Below the pieces are notes generated by a model. That model had not been told where the DNA came from. It did not search any database and was given only the letters and a program-made list of their open reading frames with translations. A DNA stretch of 64,000 bases from Nostoc cf. commune SO-36 (GTDB lineage: Bacteria; Cyanobacteriota; Cyanobacteriia; Cyanobacteriales; Nostocaceae): assembly GCF_023734775.1 (NCBI RefSeq), contig NZ_AP025732.1, positions 4,098,501 through 4,162,500 on the forward strand. The letters are read 5' to 3'. Shown piece after piece: positions 57,686-64,000 of this stretch. Every line of letters begins with the position of its first letter. Position 1 is the first letter of the stretch. Position numbers and translations under genes: made by a program.

Positions 57686-59845
57686 ATGCTGAACATTCCT
57701 CAACTACTGGCAACTGAAATCAACCTCAAACCCCATCAGGTGCAAAACGCGCTGGAACTTTTGGCGGAGGGTGCAACAATTCCTTTTATTGCACGTTACC
57801 GCAAAGAGCGCACCGATGAGATGAATGAAGTGCAACTACGTGAACTGGCTGATCGATATACTTATTTAACAGAACTGGAAGAACGAAAATCTGTAATTTT
57901 AAGTGCGATCGCTCAACAAGGTAAACTTACAGATGAACTCAAAGCCAAAATCTCATCCTGCTTACAAAAAACCGAACTTGAGGATTTATACTTACCCTAT
58001 CGACCAAAACGACGCACTCGCGCCACCATCGCCAGAGAAAAAGGACTCGAACTACTGGCAGAGTTCATCAAGTCGCTAAATGTAAAAAATGCTGCAACGG
58101 CTTCTCTGGAAGAAGAAGCGGCTAAGTATATTTCTGAAGCTAAGGGAGTAAAAACAGCAGAAGAAGCACTTAAAGGTGCTGCTGATATTTTAGCCGAAGA
58201 AGTGGCTGAAAAAGCTGAATTACGGGCATATATCCGCGATTATCTTCTAGAAGAAGGGGTATTTGTCTCCCGTATCAAAGATGATTATCCTGAAGGGACA
58301 ACCAAATTTGAGATGTACCGTAACTATCAAATTAAGGTAAAAAATATTGCACCCCACAATATGCTGGCGTTGTGTCGGGGTGAAACGGAGAAAGTATTAA
58401 GCTTTGAAATTGCTTTTGATGAAGATACGGTACTTTACTATCTGGAGTCGAAAGAAATTAAAACCAAAGTTCGGACAATTCGGGATTTTTATCAGGCGAT
58501 GTTGAAGGATGCATTCAACCGTTTGATGAAAGTCTCTCTAATGGGAGAGGTAATTTCTGAGATTAAAGTCTACGCAGACACAGAATCTATCAAGACATTT
58601 GAAACTAATCTGCGAGAGTTGCTGCTATCTGCACCAGCAGGAATGAAACCAACCTTGGCGATAGACCCTGGATTTAGAACTGGGTGTAAAGTTGCTGTTC
58701 TCGACCAAACGGGGAAATTTTTGGAATACCAAGCGGTTTTTCCTCACCAAGCTGCTGAACAACGCGCCAAAGCTGCACAAATTGTCAAAAATCTGATTGA
58801 AAAGTATAAGATTGAGTTAATCGCCATTGGTAACGGTACAGCCTCCCGCGAGACAGAAGAGTTTGTCACGCAAGTATTGGAAACCATAGAACGCAAACCA
58901 GTGAAGGTGATGGTGAATGAGTCTGGTGCATCTATATATTCTGCCAGTACTGTAGCGTTAGAAGAGTTTCCCGATTTAGATATTACCGTGCGCGGTGCAA
59001 TTAGCATCGGCCGCCGTTTGCAAGATCCTCTGGCGGAACTGGTGAAAATCGATCCCAAATCTATTGGTGTGGGACAATATCAGCACGATGTCGATCAGAA
59101 GTTGTTGAAAAAGAAATTGGATGAGACTGTAGAAAGCTGCGTTAACTACGTCGGCGTAGACTTGAACATGGCCTCCAAAGAACTTCTTACTTCTGTCTCT
59201 GGGATTACGGCAACAGTTGCCAATAATATTGTCGCCCATCGCAATCAGAATGGAGCCTTTAAAAATCGCCGCCAACTTTTGAAAGTTCCGAAATTGGGGC
59301 CGAAGGCTTTTGAACAAGCGGCGGGTTTTCTGCGGATTCGCGGCGGTGACAACCCATTAGATAATACAGCAGTGCATCCAGAGAGTTATTCTGTAGTAGA
59401 AGCGATCGCATCTGATCTAAATGTGCCATTAAATCAGGTGACACAAATTGCCGAAAAACTTAAAAAGACTAATCTGAAGAAATACGTTACCGATAGCGTC
59501 GGCGAACCCACACTGCGCGACATTCTCAGCGAACTAGAAAAACCAGGTAGAGATCCCCGTGCAGAATTTAAGTATGCCACCTTCAGAGAAGGAATTAAGG
59601 AAATCAGGGACTTGAAAGTGGGAATGGAACTAGAGGGAATGATCACAAATGTTGCCAACTTCGGCGCGTTTGTCGATATCGGCGTACATCAAGATGGCTT
59701 GGTGCATATATCCCAACTTGCTGATAGATTTGTAGACGATCCCAACAAAGTTGTCAAAGTTGGACAAGTAGTCAAAGTGCAGGTGCTAGAAATCAACGAG
59801 AAACTGAAGCGGATTAGTTTATCGATGAAAGCAGTTAAACAATAA
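57686..59845 (+). CDS. tex: Tex-type RNA-binding transcription accessory protein
   Basis: 719 residues. The N-terminal helical domain has QVQNALELLAEGATIPFIAR and RYRKERTDEMNEVQLREL. The YqgF/RNase H-like part is TLAIDPGFRTGCKVAVLD and VAIGNGTASRETEEFV. A helix-hairpin-helix pair (NIVAHRNQNGAFKNRRQLLK, LGPKAFEQAAGFLRI) follows, and a C-terminal S1 domain (GMITNVANFGAFVDIGVHQD) binds nucleic acid. Tex proteins act with RNA polymerase. All domains are complete and the frame is open throughout. A ferredoxin gene follows 13 bp later, so the two are likely cotranscribed. Confidence 0.95.
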   Translation: MLNIPQLLATEINLKPHQVQNALELLAEGATIPFIARYRKERTDEMNEVQLRELADRYTYLTELEERKSVILSAIAQQGKLTDELKAKISSCLQKTELEDLYLPYRPKRRTRATIAREKGLELLAEFIKSLNVKNAATASLEEEAAKYISEAKGVKTAEEALKGAADILAEEVAEKAELRAYIRDYLLEEGVFVSRIKDDYPEGTTKFEMYRNYQIKVKNIAPHNMLALCRGETEKVLSFEIAFDEDTVLYYLESKEIKTKVRTIRDFYQAMLKDAFNRLMKVSLMGEVISEIKVYADTESIKTFETNLRELLLSAPAGMKPTLAIDPGFRTGCKVAVLDQTGKFLEYQAVFPHQAAEQRAKAAQIVKNLIEKYKIELIAIGNGTASRETEEFVTQVLETIERKPVKVMVNESGASIYSASTVALEEFPDLDITVRGAISIGRRLQDPLAELVKIDPKSIGVGQYQHDVDQKLLKKKLDETVESCVNYVGVDLNMASKELLTSVSGITATVANNIVAHRNQNGAFKNRRQLLKVPKLGPKAFEQAAGFLRIRGGDNPLDNTAVHPESYSVVEAIASDLNVPLNQVTQIAEKLKKTNLKKYVTDSVGEPTLRDILSELEKPGRDPRAEFKYATFREGIKEIRDLKVGMELEGMITNVANFGAFVDIGVHQDGLVHISQLADRFVDDPNKVVKVGQVVKVQVLEINEKLKRISLSMKAVKQ

Positions 59846-59858
59846 TTAGAAACAGCAG

Positions 59859-60209
59859 ATGGTAGTTTATCAAGTTCAATTTATCAATCCTACACTTGGA
59901 TTAGATCGCACCATTCCAGTCCCAGATGATCAATATATTATAGATATGGCGGAAGATGCTGGTATCCGCCTCCCATCTGGGTGCAAACAAGGCGAATGTT
60001 CTGCGTGTATTGCTAAACTTATTAGTGGTGAAGTCGATCAAAGCGAGCAAAAATTTCTACGCCCAAGTGAAATACAGGCTGGTTATGTTGTTACTTGTGT
60101 AACTTATCCTTTGTCTGATTGCACTTTAGAAACCCATCAAGAACAAGTCTTATATAAATCAGCCCTTTATTATCAGCCTGAGTCTGGAAAATCAGAGCGA
60201 TCGCAATAG
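59859..60209 (+). CDS. Plant-type [2Fe-2S] ferredoxin
   Basis: 116 residues. Cluster ligands are C42, C47, C50 (SGCKQGECSACIAKL) and C80 (YVVTCVTYP), with normal spacing. It has an N-terminal YQVQFINPTLGLDRTIPV in place of the usual short start, and a longer C-terminal tail. It differs from the major photosynthetic ferredoxin in sequence, so it is probably a minor or specialised electron carrier. It lies just behind tex. Confidence 0.9.
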   Translation: MVVYQVQFINPTLGLDRTIPVPDDQYIIDMAEDAGIRLPSGCKQGECSACIAKLISGEVDQSEQKFLRPSEIQAGYVVTCVTYPLSDCTLETHQEQVLYKSALYYQPESGKSERSQ

Positions 60210-60228
60210 TAATCGCTTAAGAAGATTT

Positions 60229-60346
60229 GTAGGTTGGGTTCAAGGTAGTGAAACCCGACAAAGCTTGAAAATGTTGGGTTTCGTTCCTCAAACGCCACGT
60301 GCTTTAAGTCGGGGAACCGCAAGGGCGCAGTGGCTTCCCAACCTAC
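60229..60346. repeat. 118-bp inverted-repeat element
   Basis: GTAGGTTGGG and CCCAACCTAC form the ends, with internal GTTGGGTTTCGTTCCTCAAA. Elements of this kind are scattered in cyanobacterial genomes between genes. It carries no gene. Confidence 0.65.
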
Positions 60347-60520
60347 CTCGGAGTGCTTTTTTAAGTAAAACCTACGCAGTATTAAAACTGGCATATTTTT
60401 CTCAATTATCGGCCTAAGGATAGAAGCAAATTCTATCTTGCAAGAGAGGTTAAAACCCTGCACATAGTTGAAGATGATATAAGAAGTTACAAAAAATCTT
60501 TAGTGATTAGGTAAGAAAAA

Positions 60521-60919
60521 ATGTTAACACCATTATTAACCGCCCTAGCTACAGCTTTGAGCCTATTAATTGTTGATTTAGTTGTTCCAGGCGTTAATAT
60601 TGCTAACTTTCCCGCAGCTATGATTGCTGCTTTAGTAATTGGTCTAATCAACGGTTCAGTTAAACCAGTTTTGTCTGCTCTTTCTCTACCACTTAACTTT
60701 GTATCATTTGGAGCATTTTCGCTCGTCGTAAACGGTTTGTGTTTCTGGTTAGCAGCAGTCCTAGTACCTGGGTTCGCAGTTCGCGGAATTATTGGTTTCC
60801 TGCTTGGGCCAGTTATTCTAACTTTTGCTAACACCTTCATTAACAACTACTTTGTTGAAAAAAACCTGTTAACCGGCAGTGGCGATGTAAAAACCCAAGG
60901 TGAATTACCTTCTAGATAA
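60521..60919 (+). CDS. Phage holin family 4 / YvlD-like membrane protein
   Basis: 132 residues with four hydrophobic helices: LTALATALSLLIVDLVVPGV, AAMIAALVIGLINGSVKPVL, FSLVVNGLCFWLAAVLVPGF and IIGFLLGPVILTFANTF. It matches the small family often annotated phage holin family (PF04020). In bacteria these are not phage genes but envelope-stress related membrane proteins. It is followed by a stress-type Pmp3 protein gene on the same strand. Confidence 0.85.
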   Translation: MLTPLLTALATALSLLIVDLVVPGVNIANFPAAMIAALVIGLINGSVKPVLSALSLPLNFVSFGAFSLVVNGLCFWLAAVLVPGFAVRGIIGFLLGPVILTFANTFINNYFVEKNLLTGSGDVKTQGELPSR

Positions 60920-61048
60920 GTATTCTAAGGAGTAGAAATACCAGTTTTCTTACATCTCTACTCCAAATAAATATCCGAAGGTGGATTTCCTAATTCGGAA
61001 TCTTCAGCAGAATGTAATTAAAGAAAATCACAAAAATACGGCAAAATC

Positions 61049-61240
61049 ATGAAATTAGTTCGTTATCTTCTAGGTTTGTTAGTGCCTCCTTTAGGCGTTT
61101 TCCTAACGGTTGGAGTTGGCCCAACTCTATTTATTAACATCTTGCTCACAGTTCTAGGTTGGCTACCTGGTAGTATTCATGCTATTTGGGTTATTGCCAA
61201 GCATGATGAACAACTCAATAGAGAAGGAAATATTTACTAA
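61049..61240 (+). CDS. YqaE/Pmp3 family membrane protein
   Basis: 63 residues; the family is about 50-60. It has two helices, VRYLLGLLVPPLGVFLTVGV and FINILLTVLGWLPGSIHAIW, the conserved PPLGVF motif and an acidic tail. Such proteolipids are induced by salt, cold or dehydration and affect membrane potential. It ends before a strong terminator. Confidence 0.9.
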   Translation: MKLVRYLLGLLVPPLGVFLTVGVGPTLFINILLTVLGWLPGSIHAIWVIAKHDEQLNREGNIY

Positions 61241-61271
61241 TACGCAAGATGAATTTTAGGGAATCTTAAGT

Positions 61272-61310
61272 ATGGTGCATTACAGCTAAAGCCGTAATGC
61301 ACCATTTTTG
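61272..61310 (+). terminator. Rho-independent terminator after the Pmp3 gene
   Basis: ATGGTGCATTAC and GTAATGCACCAT form a 12-bp stem with a 10-base loop, followed by TTTTTG. Confidence 0.85.
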
Positions 61311-61342
61311 TTTCTACCATAAATAAATAGAAGTTATAAGAC

Positions 61343-61410
61343 CTTCCCGAAGCGGGAAGGGGGGGAGAAATTCAAAGCCTCTCTCCTTTTAGGAGAGAGG
61401 TCAAAGTTGT
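61343..61410. repeat. Twin hairpin repeat
   Basis: CTTCCCGAAGCGGGAAG and CCTCTCTCCTTTTAGGAGAGAGG, two short palindromes with separate stems, of the dispersed type found in Nostoc. The rest of the gap to 61626 holds no gene. Confidence 0.7.
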
Positions 61411-61626
61411 ACCTCACGCTTGTCGAGAACCGCTATAACAATAGTCCTACGATTATAGTAATTTAGATATTTTTCAGCTTATCAAGTGATGCGTTAGCCA
61501 ATGGCAACACACACTACGAAAGCTGAGTATTTAATAATTATATAAATACGTTAGTAGGGACATGGCAATGCCGTGTCCCTACTAAAATTCTATATGTATC
61601 AGGGTTTTTGTGAAAAGTAGTCTAGC

Positions 61627-62432
61627 CTATTTATGAATAGTTTCGCGCTCTTTAGTAGCAGGTTCCTTATCTTTGAATAAGTCAGCTGCCGTTAAGAGTA
61701 ACTCTCTCAATGTTTGTTTGATTTGGCGCTCTTTTCTAGCTAGAGATGTACCAGCTTCACCCAGTTTATCTTCTAACTGCGATCGCTTCTCTCCTACCTG
61801 CACAGCCATAGATTCTGCTTGAGGACGAGCCTTATCGTACCAGTGTTTTGCCTCGTCTAGATAATCTTGAACCTCCATATTACGTCCGCCATAGCGTGCA
61901 GCCATATTAGCTCGGACAATAGCTAGCTGCGCTTGCAGTTGCGCGTAACGTTTCTTTAACAATCCGACTTCATCACTATCTTTAATAGCATTGACAGCAG
62001 ATCAATGGCAGTTTTGGTACTAGCAGGTTTTTCCTTACCCGTCTCTTCAATCTCTGCCAAAATTACATCAACTTCTTGCTGGAGTTGTTCTTCTTCACCA
62101 TCCAGTTGAGCCTGTAGGCGCTTGATATCTGTCTGAGTTCTAGCAATGTTTTGGTGTCTTTGGCTATTAATTCCTTCCAGCGCTCCTTCAATAGAAGCTG
62201 TCACTTCATCTTTGAGTTCGCTACCCTTTTCTTGGAAGTTGTCAATTACAGCAGAAACGGCATCTTTGACAATGCTACGAACTTCACTAGAACCTTGTTT
62301 AAACTCAGAAGCTACTTGAGAAACTGCGGATTTCACAATTTCTCGAATCCGATCAGTTCTTAATTGCCCAGTTTCTTTGGCTTGTTGTAAGTCTGCTTGA
62401 ATTTGTTGTTTGATATTGTTAGGCATTTTCAA
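61627..62432 (-). pseudogene. Helical coiled-coil protein of unknown function, frameshifted
   Basis: Read as one protein of about 267 residues, it has N-terminal helical repeats (IKQQIQADLQQAKETGQLRT and SAVSQVASEFKQGSSEVRSI), a coiled-coil middle and the C-terminal half AIVRANMAARYGGRNMEVQD with KERQIKQTLRELLLTAADLF. The two halves meet near 61998 in different frames. One missing base in CTGCTGTCAATGC joins AIDLL to AVNAIKDSDEVGLLKK. The family resembles unnamed proteins common in Nostocales. No catalytic motif is seen. Confidence 0.72.
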
Positions 62433-62617
62433 CTCGTAAAATTTAACTAATTGGGATAAAAGTTTCTAGAAATGTTCCTACATCCACATTATGGCGTAGC
62501 CCGATAAAGCTCGGTACTTCCTTTAGATAGAAAATTACACTCCAAAAGAGGTGATGTGTAAGATGTTGCCTATTTGTGAGATGATAAATGTTTAGTGATA
62601 GTAATTGAGAGTAAAAT

Positions 62618-62842
62618 ATGTGGCGAGTAAATATTACTTGTTCGGGTGATGCATGGAAAATCTATGGTGTTGATTTTAAGGCGATCGCAGCGAAATATCA
62701 AGGTGAATTAATTGGTTCCAAAAAAATGCCAGATGGTACGCGCATCATGTCTTATAAAATTGAGGATGTTAGTGATGCAGAAGCATTTCAAGAAGATTGT
62801 GCAAATTTTGCCGGATTTACAACTGACTTTGAATCCTTATAA
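62618..62842 (+). CDS. Small conserved hypothetical protein
   Basis: 74 residues, MWRVNITCSGDAWKIYGVDF, then GELIGSKKMPDGTRIMSYKI and an acidic C-terminus. A compact alpha/beta domain is likely. I do not recognise the family. It lies 55 bp upstream of the cytochrome gene on the same strand. Confidence 0.6.
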   Translation: MWRVNITCSGDAWKIYGVDFKAIAAKYQGELIGSKKMPDGTRIMSYKIEDVSDAEAFQEDCANFAGFTTDFESL

Positions 62843-62897
62843 TATTGGTTTTGATACTTATACCTGCAATCAGTATGTCCAAATCGGGAGAAGTTAA

Positions 62898-63233
62898 TTG
62901 AAAAACCTATTTACATTAATATTAGTAACATTTTTGTTATTAACAAGTACTTTTAACTTGTCTGCTAGTGCAGCAGATATAGTTAACGGCGAACAAATCT
63001 TTAGTTTTCATTGTGCTGGTTGTCATATCAACGGTAGCAACATAATCAGGCGAGGTAAAAACCTCAAAAAACAAGCCCTGAAAAAGTATGGTATGGATTC
63101 ACTAGAGGCAGTTACATCTATAGTTACCAATGGTAAAAATAATATGTCAGCCTACAAAGATCGCCTCAGTGAACAGCAAATTGAAGAAGTTTCTGCTTAC
63201 GTTCTTGAACAAGCTGAAAAAGGCTGGCGTTAG
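62898..63233 (+). CDS. petJ: Cytochrome c6-like protein
   Basis: 111 residues from a TTG start preceded by GGAGAAG; an ATG would lose the signal peptide. The signal peptide LFTLILVTFLLLTSTFNLSA ends near SASAADIVNGE. The heme site is CAGCH at residues 39-43. The distal ligand Met lies in NNMSAYKDRLS, and the C-terminus EEVSAYVLEQAEKGWR is standard. Cytochrome c6 carries electrons from cytochrome b6f to photosystem I in the lumen. The sequence around the Met ligand (NNMSAYKDR against the common NAMPAFGGR) differs, so it may be a c6 paralog rather than the main one. Confidence 0.85.
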   Translation: MKNLFTLILVTFLLLTSTFNLSASAADIVNGEQIFSFHCAGCHINGSNIIRRGKNLKKQALKKYGMDSLEAVTSIVTNGKNNMSAYKDRLSEQQIEEVSAYVLEQAEKGWR

Positions 63234-63235
63234 AA

Positions 63236-63290
63236 AGTTAGGAGTTAGGAGTTCAAAGTTAGGAGTTAAGAGCTAAGATTTAAGAGTTAT
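63236..63290. repeat. GTTAGGA heptamer repeats
   Basis: Five or more heptamers related to GTTAGGA/GTTAAGA behind the cytochrome gene, the same repeat class as elsewhere in the window. A partial copy lies at 63380-63392. Confidence 0.75.
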
Positions 63291-63439
63291 TGATTATCGC
63301 TCTTATAAATGATTCTTAAGAAGGTGTAAAGGAATGTTGTAATCAGATGCTTACGAACTCAGTAATTCTTCATTCTTCTCACACCTAACTCCTGTATAAA
63401 CGCGATAAATCGCGTCTCTTATCACTACTAAACTTGAAA

Positions 63440-64000
63440 ATGAACTTACCCACAGCTAGCCGTCTCCAATTCACTCCTGATTTAAACATTTGCCGTATCT
63501 TAAATGGGATGTGGCAAGTCTCCGGCGCACACGGACAGATCAATCCCCAAACCGCCATTGAGACTATGTTCAAATATGTAGATGCAGGCTTTACCACTTG
63601 GGATTTAGCAGACCATTATGGGCCAGCAGAAGACTTTATTGGTGAGTTTCGCTGTCAACTAATTGATACTCGTGGGAAAGATGCTTTATCTCAGGTACAA
63701 GCCTTTACAAAATGGGTTCCTCGTCCAGGAAAAATGACGAAAAAGCTCGTCGAGGAAAATATCGATATTTCCTTGAGAAGGATGAATGTACAATCGTTAG
63801 ATTTGATGCAATTTCACTGGTGGGAATATCAGGATAAAAATTACCTGGATGCCCTCAAATATATGGCGGAACTTCAGACTGAGGGTAAAATTAAGCATCT
63901 AGGTTTAACTAATTTTGACACAGAAAACTTGAAGATTATTACCGAAGCAGGTATCAAAATCGTTTCTAATCAAGTGCAATTTTCCCTTGTTGACCGCCGC
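63440..64000 (+). CDS. Aldo/keto reductase (partial, runs off the window)
   Basis: 187 codons are open to the window end. It starts MNLPTASRLQFTPDLNICRI and shows the AKR features GMWQVSGAHG, the catalytic region DAGFTTWDLADHYGPAEDFI (Asp, Tyr), LVEENIDISLRRMNVQSLDL, MQFHWWEY and IKHLGLTNFDTENL. These enzymes reduce carbonyls with NADPH. The C-terminal cofactor part lies beyond the window. Confidence 0.88.
   Translation, partial: MNLPTASRLQFTPDLNICRILNGMWQVSGAHGQINPQTAIETMFKYVDAGFTTWDLADHYGPAEDFIGEFRCQLIDTRGKDALSQVQAFTKWVPRPGKMTKKLVEENIDISLRRMNVQSLDLMQFHWWEYQDKNYLDALKYMAELQTEGKIKHLGLTNFDTENLKIITEAGIKIVSNQVQFSLVDRR

Noticed and set aside
60521..60919. Prophage holin
   Set aside because: The family name is historical. 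No lysin, structural or integrase gene is nearby, and such proteins are chromosomal in many bacteria.

Overview
The window is chromosomal DNA from a filamentous, heterocyst-type cyanobacterium (Nostoc/Anabaena group). Three things support this. The octamer GCGATCGC (HIP1) is scattered throughout. Heptamer-based tandem repeats typical of Nostocales occur both between and inside genes. The block cell-wall-binding protein - furA - sigC matches what I recall as alr1690-all1691-all1692 of Anabaena PCC 7120. The first 20.5 kb is mostly chromosomal core: a PcrA/UvrD helicase, a two-gene Septu-type defence pair (PtuA ATPase and PtuB HNH nuclease, 4-bp overlap), a Tat-type metallophosphatase with a GAF protein, an ATP-grasp enzyme, a DICT-GAF histidine kinase, cobN invaded by repeats, the furA/sigC block, gpsA and lipA.

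The main accessory region is a complete type V-K CRISPR-associated transposon (CAST) outline at 20714-35095. It lies directly behind a tRNA-Pro(CGG) gene, has perfect 24-bp terminal inverted repeats and is flanked by a 5-bp target duplication (GTAGA). From the tRNA inward it holds a TnsB-site-rich left end, a delocalised homing crRNA whose spacer resembles the tRNA gene, a short CRISPR array, a long tracrRNA, a frameshifted cas12k, a ribbon-helix-helix regulator, a dead IS1634-like element, a disrupted type I restriction region (hsdR split by an IS630, and an apparently chimeric hsdM ending in a MITE), a Fic protein, a DUF3800 stub and only the N-terminal part of tnsB. I find no tnsC or tniQ. 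The insertion point is 60 bp downstream of a GTA PAM in the tRNA gene, the published geometry for V-K elements. A second, diverged copy of the left terminus directly follows the target duplication and marks an older insertion at the same site. As it stands the element cannot move without help.

From 35.1 to 64 kb: a DUF1232 protein, a GxxExxY protein between inverted repeats, a GH15 gene broken by several frameshifts, a glycosyltransferase, nested IS630/IS66 remnants, a frameshifted mgtE, pyrB with a repeat-derived insertion, a broken ParA-like gene, a pentapeptide protein, tldD/pmbA, a small glycan-type operon (GT2, FAD oxidoreductase, two small EmrE-like proteins), a second IS630 copy set between two 126-bp direct repeats, tex, a 2Fe-2S ferredoxin, small membrane proteins, a cytochrome c6-like gene and the start of an aldo/keto reductase.

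Single-base frameshifts are common but uneven. They hit cobN, the peptidoglycan-binding gene, sigC, cas12k, hsdR, GH15, mgtE, a parA-like gene and a coiled-coil gene. The long core genes pcrA, lipA, gpsA, pyrB, tldD, pmbA and tex are intact. This pattern fits genome decay, as in symbiotic Nostocales, but homopolymer errors in the assembly are a real alternative, since many of the lesions are single-base losses in short homopolymers.
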